52,377 bases of DNA from Planctomycetia bacterium (lineage in GTDB: Bacteria > Planctomycetota > UBA1135 > GCA-002686595). Shown here piece after piece: positions 1 through 7,986 of this stretch (positions within the stretch are counted from its first letter, which is position 1; every line of letters starts with the position of its first letter). The stretch lies in assembly GCA_005799545.1 (NCBI GenBank), contig SYGM01000033.1, positions 1-52,377 of the forward strand. Direction: 5' to 3'. A program made the translations under genes and the position numbers. Under the pieces are notes generated by a model. It was not told where the DNA came from. It made no database searches and saw only the letters and a list, made by a program, of their open reading frames with translations.

Positions 1-593
1 CGGGTGAGCTTGGCTTCCTGCAGGTTGGTCATGCCGATCACATCGACGCCCCACTGGCGGTAGATGCGGGACTCGGCGCGCGTGGAGAACTGCGGCCCCT
101 CCATGTTGAGGTAGGTGCCGCCGTCGTGCATGGTGAGGCCCAGGCTCTTGCCCGACTGCAGCAACGCGGCGCGCACATGCGGACACACGGGGTCGGCGAA
201 CATGACGTGCGCGACGCAGCCCTCACCGAAGAAGGTGTCCACGCGATGACGCGTGCGGTCAAAGAACTGATCGATCACGACGAATTCGCCGGGATGGATG
301 TCCTCGCGCATCGAGCCCACGGCCGAGATCGAGACGATGCGCGTCACGCCCAGACGCTTCATGCCCCAGATGTTGGCCCGAAAGTTGAGCTCCGAGGGCG
401 AGATGCGGTGACCGCGCCCGTGCCGCGGCAGGAACACCATCTTCACGCCGCCCAGCGTGCCCGTGATGTAGCTGTCGCTCGGCGCACCGAACGGAGTGGA
501 GAGTTCGACCTCGCGCACATCGGACAGCCCCTGAACCTCGTAGAGGCCCGAGCCGCCGATCACGCCGACCACCAGTTCTTCTTGATTGCTCAT
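1..593 (-). CDS. mtnP: S-methyl-5'-thioadenosine phosphorylase, N-terminal part (runs off window)
   Basis: Cytosolic enzyme that phosphorolyses methylthioadenosine to adenine and methylthioribose-1-phosphate in methionine/purine salvage. Reading the reverse strand from ATG at 593 gives a GGSGLY phosphate-binding loop near residues 13-18, then TPFGAPSD, the LPRHGRGH motif, [10 protein letters not shown] and SISAVGSM, in the order expected of the MTAP/PNP-II family. About 197 codons are present and the C-terminus lies beyond base 1. Its ATG overlaps the truD stop (ATGA, 590-593), so it is probably translationally coupled as the last visible gene of this operon. A related purine nucleoside phosphorylase specificity cannot be excluded without the C-terminal substrate residues. 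Confidence 0.9.
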   Translation of the reverse strand, partial: MSNQEELVVGVIGGSGLYEVQGLSDVREVELSTPFGAPSDSYITGTLGGVKMVFLPRHGRGHRISPSELNFRANIWGMKRLGVTRIVSISAVGSMREDIHPGEFVVIDQFFDRTRHRVDTFFGEGCVAHVMFADPVCPHVRAALLQSGKSLGLTMHDGGTYLNMEGPQFSTRAESRIYRQWGVDVIGMTNLQEAKLT

Positions 594-1900
594 CGGTTGG
601 GACGGAAGGGACGACGATCATCGCGGCGGTCCTCGCCGCGCCTGTCTCTGGAGAAGCCCGGACGCTGTTCGCGCCGCTGACCAGTAGGTCTGCCGGGTCC
701 GAAGTCCGAGCTATCGGAGTGCGGACGCTCGCCGCGCAGCGGGAACAGCCGGGCGAGCACCATCGTGGCGTAGGAGCCGCGCGGCAGTTCGAAGCAGACG
801 CGATGCTTGGGCTGACCTTCGCGATCGAAGCCGTCGGGCTCGGCCTTGAGCTTGCGCGGACGGATCAGGATCTCGCGGTCTTCGCCCTTGAGCTGGAAGC
901 CGCTGACGCCTTCGATCTCGAACTGCTCGGGGCTAAGGCCTTCGAGCTCCAGCGCCTTGGTGTACATCTCGCGCGTGCGCTGTGCCGTGACATCCTCCAG
1001 ACGCGGTCCCGGCAGGCGCCAGTTGTTGCCGAGCTCCGGATCGAGCGGCAGCGCGCCTCTGGAGAAGTTGAGGCGCCCCTCGAGCGCATCGACCATCAGC
1101 AGATCCTTCTTCGGGGTGACTTCGCGCACGTAGTTGGCCACGGTGCGATTCCACAGGTGCGACTGCCAGGCGTAGAGATGGATCAGGCGCAGCCGCGAGG
1201 AAACGTAAGTGAAGGCACCGGCGAAATCCTCGGGATTGCGGGCCAGATGCTCGAAGACCGAGTGGAAGGAGCCGAACTTGCCCGCGATGTCGCGGCATTC
1301 GCGCCACTCGCCCCAGGTGCGCGCAAAGGCGTGCTTGAAGCGGGCGTGGATCTCGTCGTCCTGCTCCGAGACCCCGCAGATCAGGCTCTTGAGGGCGCGC
1401 TCGGGCTTGCCCTGCATCAGATCCAGCGCGATCCAGCCCTGCGCGAAGCGCAGGTTGCCGAAGCGCTGCTCGCCGAAGTAGTTGACGACGCCGTGCTCGC
1501 GCACCGATTCGATGTGAGCATCGAGCTCCGAGAGCTCGCGCGGGCTGATGCCGCGCACCGTGATCTCGAAGCCGTTTCCCAGCGAGTGGGCGCTGGAGAG
1601 CGGCTCGGATGCGAAGCCCGCCGGCTCGATCACGATGTCACGCTCGTTGAGGTGCACTTCGCGGCGCACGGGCACGCTCATGTATTGCAGCGTCACCGCC
1701 TGCCGGTCCTTGAGGCCCGCCATTCCGACCTCGGCCGCCGGCACCCCCACCAGCTCGGCGAGCACCTGTGCGGCCTCAAGCGAGGTGCGCTTGCGCTTCT
1801 TGACCCGGTAGACGCGGTGCTTGCCGCTGGGACGCAGGTATTCCGGGTCGAGCAGTTCCCGGACGCGGAAATCCTGGGGCTTGAACTTGATGCCGCTCAT
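590..1900 (-). CDS. truD: tRNA pseudouridine(13) synthase TruD family
   Basis: Isomerises U13 of certain tRNAs to pseudouridine. The 436-residue product has the family signature AGLKDRQA (residues 61-68, catalytic Asp65), followed by [10 protein letters not shown] and NYFGEQRFG, as in TruD/Pus7 proteins. It is longer than typical TruD because of a C-terminal tail of about 50 residues rich in Arg, Asp, Gly and Pro, probably disordered and possibly RNA-binding. The start ATG at 1900 overlaps the stop of the upstream RluA-type gene (ATGA), and its own stop overlaps the mtnP start. Two pseudouridine synthases are therefore made from one transcript. Confidence 0.95.
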   Translation of the reverse strand: MSGIKFKPQDFRVRELLDPEYLRPSGKHRVYRVKKRKRTSLEAAQVLAELVGVPAAEVGMAGLKDRQAVTLQYMSVPVRREVHLNERDIVIEPAGFASEPLSSAHSLGNGFEITVRGISPRELSELDAHIESVREHGVVNYFGEQRFGNLRFAQGWIALDLMQGKPERALKSLICGVSEQDDEIHARFKHAFARTWGEWRECRDIAGKFGSFHSVFEHLARNPEDFAGAFTYVSSRLRLIHLYAWQSHLWNRTVANYVREVTPKKDLLMVDALEGRLNFSRGALPLDPELGNNWRLPGPRLEDVTAQRTREMYTKALELEGLSPEQFEIEGVSGFQLKGEDREILIRPRKLKAEPDGFDREGQPKHRVCFELPRGSYATMVLARLFPLRGERPHSDSSDFGPGRPTGQRREQRPGFSRDRRGEDRRDDRRPFRPNR

Positions 1901-3012
1901 GAGTGACCTCGCTTGGGCCGGACCTTTTCCAGCTGCTTCAGGACGCGCGCAAGATCGGAAGGTATGGGTGACTCGACCACGATGCGCTGCGCGCGCGCGA
2001 AGTCTTCGAGTGTGTAGCGAATGGACTGTCCTTCGGGAAGCTCCTCGCCGGCCTGCACGAGCTCGGGCGCCAGCGTGCGGACATCGGGAAAGTCGAGCCG
2101 GCGGGCATGGAGCGTCAGTCGCTCCATCAGCGGATGCTCCACAGCACCGGGCTTGCGGCGGTAGTCGAGCTTGAACTCGGACAGGGAGAGCGCCCGTCGC
2201 CTGCCGTAGAAGGGATCGATCACAAGCGGGAAACCCTTGGCGCGCAGGTGCACGCGGATCTGGTGCGTGCGCCCGGTCAGCGGCTCGCAGCGCAGCAGCG
2301 TGAAACCGTGGAAGGCCTTCTCGATCGTGACGCGCGTCTGCGAAGGCTTGCCGGAGCGCTCGTCGATCTGCATGCGGCCGCTCTTGCGCTCATCAGGCCC
2401 GATCGGGAGATCAATCAGCTCGGATTCACCCTCGCGAAGCGGATACTCGCCCTCGACGAGCGCCAGATAGTGCTTGCGGATTGCACCCAGCTCGAAGGCG
2501 GCGCGCAGCGCGCGCTCGGCGGTGATCGTCTTGGCGACCAGCACCACACCCGATGTGTCCTTGTCGAGCCGGTGCAGCAGCCGCGGACGGAACTGCAGGG
2601 CCTTGGTGGGAAGCGCGGGATCGACTTCGTCCACTTCGGAACGATCCAGCGCAAGTTCCAGCAGCGCACCCGCCAGGCTGGCGTTCGATTTGGCCCAGCG
2701 CTCGGGCTCTGCGGCGAGATCGCTGGGCTTGTCGACCGCGAGCACGCAATCATCCTCGTACAAGACGGGGATGCGCACCTTGGGCGCGACGGGAGCGTCG
2801 GGCAGCTCCTCATCCTCCTCGATCTCGACGATCAGCACCTGATCGCGGCGCAGGCGCTGCGACGGCGTCGAGGGCATGCCGTCGACGAGCACCGCGCCGT
2901 CGCGGATCTTGCGGCGCAGAAAGCCCTTCGTGAGGAGCGGGAACACGAGGCAGAGGTACTCATCGAGTGCCAGCCCCGCGCGCTCCGGCGGAACGGTGAT
3001 GTACGCGGCCAC
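1897..3012 (-). CDS. RluA-family RNA pseudouridine synthase
   Basis: Pseudouridine synthase acting on rRNA or tRNA; the exact target is not readable from sequence. The 371-residue protein has an N-terminal S4-like RNA-binding domain (about residues 15-65), then the catalytic domain with HRLDKDTSG (Asp150 is the expected nucleophile), the KHYLALVEG strand, and the GRTHQIRVHL motif followed by a DPFYG-type segment. It starts at ATG 3012, 11 bases after the hpt stop, and ends in an ATGA overlap with truD. The RluC/RluD/TruC subclass is not assigned, so no gene symbol is given. Confidence 0.93.
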   Translation of the reverse strand: MAAYITVPPERAGLALDEYLCLVFPLLTKGFLRRKIRDGAVLVDGMPSTPSQRLRRDQVLIVEIEEDEELPDAPVAPKVRIPVLYEDDCVLAVDKPSDLAAEPERWAKSNASLAGALLELALDRSEVDEVDPALPTKALQFRPRLLHRLDKDTSGVVLVAKTITAERALRAAFELGAIRKHYLALVEGEYPLREGESELIDLPIGPDERKSGRMQIDERSGKPSQTRVTIEKAFHGFTLLRCEPLTGRTHQIRVHLRAKGFPLVIDPFYGRRRALSLSEFKLDYRRKPGAVEHPLMERLTLHARRLDFPDVRTLAPELVQAGEELPEGQSIRYTLEDFARAQRIVVESPIPSDLARVLKQLEKVRPKRGHS

Positions 3013-3023
3013 GGAAAGCGCCC

Positions 3024-3584
3024 CTAGCCCGAGGCCTTGGACTTGGCAAAGATCTCGCTCTTCAGCGCGCCCACATAGGGCAGGTTGCGGTAGCGGCCTG
3101 CGTAGTCGAGCCCGTAGCCGACCACGAACAGGTCCTCGACCTCGAAGCAGCGAAAATCCGCTTCCAGCGCCGCGGTGCGGCGCGAAGGCTTGTCGAGGAA
3201 CACGCAGGTGCGCACATCCATCGCGCCGCGCGCCAGCAATTCCGCTCTCACACGGTGCAGGGTCCGGCCGGTGTCGAGAATGTCGTCGACGAGCAGCAGC
3301 CGCCGCCCTTCGATCTCGTTGCCGGTCGGGAAGAAGTTGATCTCCAGATTGCCCGAGACCGTCCCGTCGCCGTAGCTCGAAGCGGCCAAAAAGGCGAGTT
3401 CGAGCGGGATCGGGATGCGGCGAATCAGGTCGGCAGCGAAGACGCAGGAGCCCTTGAGCACGCTCACCACAGTGAAGTCCTGACCGGAATAGGCCTGGGT
3501 CACTTCCCGCGCCACGCGGTCAATGCCCGCGGTGATCTCCTGTTCGCTGATCAGGACGCGCTCGATGTCATTATGCAAGGTCAT
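3024..3584 (-). CDS. hpt: Hypoxanthine phosphoribosyltransferase
   Basis: Cytosolic purine salvage enzyme converting hypoxanthine (and probably guanine) plus PRPP to IMP/GMP. The 186-residue length is typical. It shows the VLKGSCVFAADL loop (residues 42-53) and the PRPP-binding VDDILDTG motif (99-106), plus VDILD-flanking hydrophobic strands and a C-terminal VVGYGLDYAGRYRNLPYVG segment of the type that closes over the base. First gene of the leftward operon with two pseudouridine synthases and MTA phosphorylase, which fits a nucleotide/RNA-base theme. A 170-base divergent intergenic region separates it from the gene starting at 3755. Confidence 0.95.
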   Translation of the reverse strand: MTLHNDIERVLISEQEITAGIDRVAREVTQAYSGQDFTVVSVLKGSCVFAADLIRRIPIPLELAFLAASSYGDGTVSGNLEINFFPTGNEIEGRRLLLVDDILDTGRTLHRVRAELLARGAMDVRTCVFLDKPSRRTAALEADFRCFEVEDLFVVGYGLDYAGRYRNLPYVGALKSEIFAKSKASG

Positions 3585-3754
3585 GGATTGTCCCCAGAGG
3601 ACCCCAAGGCCGCGATCCGGGGGGAAGAGGATAGCACGAAGGTCTCGAAAACACGATTGGACTTGCCCCGCCCCCCCCTGCCGTTACCCTTTGAGGCCGA
3701 TTGCCGGACCTCTCCGAGGCTCGCCGGTGGATCATCCGGATCGAACAGGATCCC

Positions 3755-4051
3755 ATGCCGAAACGCCAATACAACCGCCGCTCCGACGAAGAGCGGATTG
3801 CCGAAATCCAGCGCCAGATCGAGGAATTGCGCGAGCGCGCCGAGCGCAAGGCACGTGAAGACGATCAGCTGCTCAAGGGCTATACCAAGTTGCAAGGAGC
3901 ACTGCGCAATTTCATTCAACTCGCCCATGACCGGGGCCGCGGTGACATCGGCAACATGGTCGAAGCCTTCGCGGCCGGCCTGCAGCGTCAAGTGACCATG
4001 CCGATCGAGGAACCTCGCCGGCGTCGCGGCGCCAGCAGCGAAGACTCGTGA
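3755..4051 (+). CDS. Small coiled-coil protein of unknown function
   Basis: Not recognised as a named family. The product is 98 residues: a basic N-terminus (MPKRQYNRRSDEER), a highly charged heptad-like helix rich in Glu, Arg and Gln (about residues 10-45), then a less charged segment and a basic tail. I chose ATG at 3755 because a purine-rich AGGA lies about 6 bases upstream; an in-frame ATG at 3701 would add 18 unlikely residues. Its stop overlaps the GTG start of the Nudix gene (GTGA, 4048-4051), so the two are probably co-translated. No membrane segment or signal peptide; likely cytosolic. Confidence 0.75.
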   Translation: MPKRQYNRRSDEERIAEIQRQIEELRERAERKAREDDQLLKGYTKLQGALRNFIQLAHDRGRGDIGNMVEAFAAGLQRQVTMPIEEPRRRRGASSEDS

Positions 4052-4593
4052 GCAGGCAGGGCCCGGTCGAGGAACTCGGATCGGATCTCGTGCACAAGGG
4101 CCGCATCTTTGATGTGGTCCGACAACACCTGCGCCTGCCTTCCGGGCTGGAACAGCGGGTGGAGGTTGTGGTGCACTCCGGAGCCGTCGGCATTGCCGCG
4201 CTCGATGAGCAAGGGCGTCTGGTGCTGGTCCGTCAGTACCGCCCGCCCGCCCGGCAATGGCTGCTGGAGATTCCTGCAGGGCGCGTCGAGATCGGCGAGG
4301 ATCGCCTGGCCGCCGCACAGCGTGAATTGGAGGAGGAAACCGGTTGGCGCGCGCGGCGCTGGCAATTGTTGCGCGAGTTCTATCCCGCACCCGGGTTCTG
4401 CTCCGAGCTGCTTTCGCTCTATCTGGCACAGGATCTGCATCCCGCCGGAGATCAACGCCGCGCGCACGATGACGATGAGGAATTCGAATTGGCGCATGCC
4501 AGTCCGCAAGAGCTGCTCCTCCACGCCACAGACGCCAAGACGCTGATCGCCGCGGCGCTGATCCGCGAACGGCGGGCTCAGGGCCTGCTCTGA
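4048..4593 (+). CDS. Nudix hydrolase, ADP-ribose pyrophosphatase-like
   Basis: Hydrolyses a nucleoside diphosphate linked to another moiety, most likely ADP-ribose. The complete Nudix box (G-x5-E-x7-REUxEExGU) lies at residues 78-100, with RELEEETGW at its end. It is preceded by VRQYRP (61-66) and WLLEIPAG (71-78), the arrangement of ADP-ribose pyrophosphatases such as NudF. The 181-residue length is normal for that group. It begins with GTG at 4048, overlapping the previous gene's stop. Substrate is inferred from these family motifs and is not proven. Confidence 0.9.
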   Translation: MSRQGPVEELGSDLVHKGRIFDVVRQHLRLPSGLEQRVEVVVHSGAVGIAALDEQGRLVLVRQYRPPARQWLLEIPAGRVEIGEDRLAAAQRELEEETGWRARRWQLLREFYPAPGFCSELLSLYLAQDLHPAGDQRRAHDDDEEFELAHASPQELLLHATDAKTLIAAALIRERRAQGLL

Positions 4594-4642
4594 GCGCGGT
4601 CAGCCTCCGACGCGACGCACTGGCTGGCGCGACAGACCGTCT

Positions 4643-5641
4643 TCAGCGGCAGACATCCGACAGCCACTGAAATCCACCCTGTCCCGGTTGGTTGCGACCG
4701 AGCACATCGAGCCGCAGCAAGGCACCGGGTGCGACCGCCAGCACGCTGCCCTGCGGTCCCGCCGCCGTGCGATCCAGACCCGCCAGAGGCAGATCATTGC
4801 GTTCCCAGCGCAGCGAACCATCGCCGCTGATGCAGCGCACGCGCGGGTTCTCCCGATCCGCCACCCAGACCTCGCCCTGCTCGCCCACCGAGATGTGCGC
4901 CGCCGCGAAGCCCAGCTCATGGCTCCAGAGCAGTTCCAGGGCGGGACCCAGCCGGTGCACGCGCGCGGCAGCGCCACCTTCCAGCGCGTAGAGCGATCCG
5001 GCGCCGGCCACGAGATCCGCGATCGGACGCTCCAGCGCGCGGCTCGCGCCGCCGAGACACTCGATGCGCCCCGACTGGGTGCCCACCAGCACGGTTCCGC
5101 GCCAACCGCAGATGCAATTCCAGCCATCGCCCTCGCCCAGCACCGTCAGCGTGCCCTCGCGGTCGATGGCGAGCGCCCTCGCGCGACCCGGCGCATCCAG
5201 CGGCTGCATCAGAAGGGCTGAGCGCCCCCCCATCGCGCTGAGATCGCTGCAGTTGTCGAGCCAGGTCTCGCTGCGCAGCGTGCCCTCAGCATCAAAGGCG
5301 GCGAGTCGCATGCCGAACGCACTGCCCGCATTGCCGGAGCGCAGCACGAACAGCCCCCCATCGGCGCTGCGCTCCACATCCAGCGGCCAGGGACAGGGCA
5401 CACGCCGGGCAAGGAACAGGTCCTCATCGAGTTCGTAGAGATAGCCCGCATCGCGATCCGCCACCCACAGCGTGCCCTGTGCCGGAGTCCGGGCGCTGCC
5501 GCGCGCGAGATCCTGCGCCAACAGAGCCGCAAACACCGTCAGCAAACCGGCGGCGACGCAGGCCAGCCTCCACGCCGGACTCATCGCCGGGCTCATCGTC
5601 GTACTCTGTGTCACCGCTCCGCTCTGTGCACTCACCGTCAT
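4643..5641 (-). CDS. Membrane-anchored beta-propeller/NHL-like protein
   Basis: Function unknown. The 332-residue product has an N-terminal hydrophobic segment (about residues 25-45) that is a signal peptide or anchor, so the rest should face the periplasm. The body repeats short strands of the type GTLWVADRDAGYLYELD, GGLFVLRSGN and GEVWVADRENPRVRCISGDGSLRW, the pattern of NHL/SMP-30-like propeller blades. No catalytic residues are recognised. It is transcribed leftward, ending 49 bases from the converging Nudix gene. The proposed ATG at 5641 sits among several in-frame ATGs (at residues 16 and 20), so the start is uncertain. Confidence 0.7.
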   Translation of the reverse strand: MTVSAQSGAVTQSTTMSPAMSPAWRLACVAAGLLTVFAALLAQDLARGSARTPAQGTLWVADRDAGYLYELDEDLFLARRVPCPWPLDVERSADGGLFVLRSGNAGSAFGMRLAAFDAEGTLRSETWLDNCSDLSAMGGRSALLMQPLDAPGRARALAIDREGTLTVLGEGDGWNCICGWRGTVLVGTQSGRIECLGGASRALERPIADLVAGAGSLYALEGGAAARVHRLGPALELLWSHELGFAAAHISVGEQGEVWVADRENPRVRCISGDGSLRWERNDLPLAGLDRTAAGPQGSVLAVAPGALLRLDVLGRNQPGQGGFQWLSDVCR

Positions 5642-5698
5642 CGAGTGATTCCTCCACTCTCAAGGACGGTGCCGCCCCTTCAGGATCGCGCGAAAAAA

Positions 5699-6208
5699 TC
5701 AGTCGCAGCGCACGCCTTCCAGCTCCAGCAGGCGGCGCTTGATCGCCAGGCCGCCGCTGTAGCCGCCCAAGCCGCTGTTCGCGAGCACGCGGTGACAGGG
5801 CACGACGATCGGCAGCGGATTGCGCCCGTTGGCGCCGCCCACCGCCCGCGCCAGCCCGCGATGGCCCAGCTGAGCCGCGATCTCCCCGTAGCTGCGGGTC
5901 TGGCCGTAGGGAATGGCCTGCAGACGCTGCCACACACGCAGGTCAAAGGGCGTGCCGTGCGGCTCCAGTTCCAGACTCCAGCTCCGCCGCTCGCCGTGCG
6001 CGTACTCAAGGAGCTGGCGCGCTGCTTGCGAATGGGCGTGCGCATCGCACTTCAGCTCAACGGTCAGCCGCTGCCTCCTCAGAAAGTCCTCGAGATCGGG
6101 CCCGGCGGTGCGGGCTGAGAGCCCGAGAAACCCAAGACGCTCCTGCGGACCGGCAAGCAGCCACAGGCCGAACGGGGTGCTCAGCCGCCGCCACCGCCAG
6201 AGCTTCAT
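5699..6208 (-). CDS. ogt: Methylated-DNA--protein-cysteine methyltransferase
   Basis: Suicide repair enzyme that moves an alkyl group from O6-methylguanine in DNA to its own cysteine. The 169-residue protein contains IPYGQTRSYGEIA (99-111), the helix-turn-helix region with GGANGRNPLPI, and the active-site VVPCHRVL with Cys138. I place the start at ATG 6208, since the longer reading frame back to a TTG at 6352 has no family resemblance. The ATG overlaps the stop of the interrupted small membrane reading frame upstream (ATGA, 6205-6208). This makes a DNA-repair gene the last member of the oxidase operon. Confidence 0.93.
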   Translation of the reverse strand: MKLWRWRRLSTPFGLWLLAGPQERLGFLGLSARTAGPDLEDFLRRQRLTVELKCDAHAHSQAARQLLEYAHGERRSWSLELEPHGTPFDLRVWQRLQAIPYGQTRSYGEIAAQLGHRGLARAVGGANGRNPLPIVVPCHRVLANSGLGGYSGGLAIKRRLLELEGVRCD

Positions 6209-6372
6209 GAGGCGCGGTGGCGCCGCAGCAGCGCCAGCGCCAGCACACACAGCACGAGCACAAGGGTCCCCAGCAGGAAGAACACGCCCTGATTGATGCT
6301 CTCGGCGAGCGGGTCGCGCGTCGTACCGACGGCGTTGCGGCAGGAGGGTCAAAGCAGGAACAGCATGTTCAT
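6205..6372 (-). pseudogene. Small one-TM oxidase-operon protein interrupted by an in-frame TGA
   Basis: From ATG 6372 the frame reads MNMLFLL, then TGA (6349-6351), then in the same frame PSCRNAVG, a short hydrophilic stretch and a strong membrane helix (GVFFLLGTLVLVLCVLALALL) ending RRHRAS and TGA at 6205-6207. The final TGA overlaps the ogt ATG, just as neighbouring genes overlap. The hydrophobic start and a Cys near the end of it look like a lipoprotein-type signal followed by a single TM protein, and small proteins of this kind are recalled next to DUF420 in planctomycete oxidase operons. The TGA may be a real mutation, a sequencing error, or recoding. No other plausible start was seen except GTG before the TM segment. 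Confidence 0.45.
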
Positions 6373-6382
6373 TCCGTCGCGT

Positions 6383-6817
6383 TCAACCGGGCGCGGGCGC
6401 GTTGAAGACGTACAGGCAAAGGTACACCAGCACGCCGGTCACCGAAACATACAGCCAGATCGGGAAGGTCACCTTGGCCCAGGCCTTGTGCCGGGTCCAG
6501 TTCTGCCGGCGCGCCTGCACGAAGGTCATGATCACCATCGGCAGATTGACGACCGCGAGCACGATGTGGCTCACGAGCATCACCAGATAGGCGGTGCGCA
6601 GCCAGCCGGTGTAGTGAAAGCGCGTCTCGCCCTTCACCGGCACGATCACGAAGTGATAGTAGAGGTAGCAGGCCAGAAAGGCCGCGCTGGCGAGCAAGGC
6701 CAGGTACATCAGCCGCTCGTGCAGGTCACGCCGGCCGCGCTTGATGGCGACGAGACCGCTGACCAGCAGCACGGTAGCGCTGGCGTTGAGGCAGGCATTG
6801 ATCGTAGGCAGTTCCAT
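6383..6817 (-). CDS. DUF420 family integral membrane protein
   Basis: Small membrane protein (144 residues) of the DUF420 family, which is found with cytochrome oxidase and heme a synthesis genes and is thought to help oxidase assembly; its exact role is not settled. About four hydrophobic helices are visible: residues 8-25, 38-58, 73-97 and 113-138. Conserved-looking histidines lie in LHERLMY, YYHFVIVPVKG, RFHYTGW and SHIVLAVVN, as in the family. It lies 12 bases after the Sco gene on the same strand, inside the oxidase operon. Confidence 0.85.
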   Translation of the reverse strand: MELPTINACLNASATVLLVSGLVAIKRGRRDLHERLMYLALLASAAFLACYLYYHFVIVPVKGETRFHYTGWLRTAYLVMLVSHIVLAVVNLPMVIMTFVQARRQNWTRHKAWAKVTFPIWLYVSVTGVLVYLCLYVFNAPAPG

Positions 6818-6829
6818 GGTTGTTGAAGA

Positions 6830-7438
6830 CTATTCGCCCTGCAGAAACTCCAGACGCGCGGCGATGCGCTCGAGATCATCACTCGTCTCTCCGGCATAGA
6901 AGCCGCGCACGTGCCCCTCCTTGTCGACGGTGACGATCTGCGTACGGTGGGAGACGCGCTCACCCGGCTTGGCACCCGCATCGCGCTCCACGGGCGAAAG
7001 GAAGCTGGAGCGGATCCAGGCATCGGTGGACTGCACCTCGCCGGTGAGGAACCACCAGCGCTCGGCATCCGCCGAGAAGGCCTGCGCATATTCGCGCAAC
7101 GCCTCGGGCGTGTCGTTGTCGGGATCGACGCTGACGCTCACCAGCCGGATGGCGGGGTTCTTCAGCATCCCGCTGAGCTTCTGCATCGTCGCGGTGACGC
7201 TGGGGCAGGGCCCCGTGCACTGCGTGTAGACGAAGGCGAAGGCGCAGGCATGACCGTTGAGATCGGCATTGCTGATCGTCCTGCCGCTGCGCTCGGTCAT
7301 GCGGAAGGGCGCGACGATGCCGAAGCTCTCCTTGGAATCCGCCGGCTGCGCAAGCACGCCCCCGGTGCGCTCGCCTTCACCGCAACCGGAAGGCAACAGC
7401 AACAGCGGCAGGTGCAGCAGGACAGTGATGGGTTTCAT
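6830..7438 (-). CDS. Sco1/SenC copper chaperone lipoprotein
   Basis: Periplasm-facing thioredoxin-fold protein that delivers copper to the CuA site of oxidase subunit II. The 202-residue product has a lipoprotein signal (MKPITVLLHLPLLLLPSGC, predicted lipid Cys19), the copper-binding CTGPC motif (Cys74 and Cys78) and a downstream His164 in RVSHRTQ, which is the expected third ligand. VSVDPDNDTPEALREYA is typical for Sco. Start ATG 7438 overlaps the coxC stop (ATGA); the longer upstream frame is a shadow of coxC. Its presence supports a CuA-containing oxidase here. Confidence 0.93.
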   Translation of the reverse strand: MKPITVLLHLPLLLLPSGCGEGERTGGVLAQPADSKESFGIVAPFRMTERSGRTISNADLNGHACAFAFVYTQCTGPCPSVTATMQKLSGMLKNPAIRLVSVSVDPDNDTPEALREYAQAFSADAERWWFLTGEVQSTDAWIRSSFLSPVERDAGAKPGERVSHRTQIVTVDKEGHVRGFYAGETSDDLERIAARLEFLQGE

Positions 7439-7986
7439 GCCAGGTACAGCAATGCGAAGAGCAGGATCCAGACCACGTCGACGAAGTGCCAGTACACGCA
7501 GGCAAGCTCCAGCTTCAGCCCCGCCTGCCCGTCGCGCACGGCATCCGAACCGAGCCAGAACAGCGCCATGAGCCCGACGAGCACGTGCAATCCGTGCACC
7601 GCCGTCAGCAGGAAGAAGCCCGACCAGTACAGACTGCTGTTGGGCGCGATGCCGGCCTCCAGCAGCACCTGATACTCGTGGATCTGCAGGCCCAGAAACG
7701 CCACTCCCAGCAGCAGCGTCGCCAGCCACCAGCGCAGCAGCGTCGTGCGGGCCTTGGCGCGTTCCATTTGGACGGCGCAGACCGAGCTCGCCACCAGTAA
7801 GCCGGTCGCGGCGCGGGCCATCGGCACCGAGAGCGCCCCTTCGTGGCCCGCGTAGCCGCGGGCCGTCGCCAGAAACAGGTAGCCGCCGATCAGGCCCGCG
7901 AACAACAGCGCTTCCGATGCAAGGAAGATCCACAGCGCCAGTCGCGCCGGCTCGATGCGCGGTCCGCTCAACGTGGCTTGCGTCAC
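7435..7986 (-). CDS. ctaE: Cytochrome c oxidase subunit III
   Basis: Integral membrane subunit that stabilises the oxidase core. The 183-residue product has about five helices, with SEALLFAGLIGGYLF near the N-terminus, LGLQIHEYQ in the middle, TAVHGLHVLVGL, and the C-terminal ACVYWHFVDVVWILLF, all family hallmarks. It is a short, five-helix type as found in caa3-like enzymes. Start GTG at 7986 overlaps the ctaB stop (GTGA); the longer frame to 8355 is an out-of-context extension over ctaB. The stop overlaps the Sco start. Confidence 0.93.
   Translation of the reverse strand: MTQATLSGPRIEPARLALWIFLASEALLFAGLIGGYLFLATARGYAGHEGALSVPMARAATGLLVASSVCAVQMERAKARTTLLRWWLATLLLGVAFLGLQIHEYQVLLEAGIAPNSSLYWSGFFLLTAVHGLHVLVGLMALFWLGSDAVRDGQAGLKLELACVYWHFVDVVWILLFALLYLA

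Noticed and set aside
719..1906. 395-codon plus-strand frame opposite truD
   Set aside because: Shadow of truD; no motifs.
6349..6351. TGA as selenocysteine
   Set aside because: It lies inside a signal-like segment rather than at a redox site, and no SECIS-like hairpin was recognised just downstream; kept only as one option.
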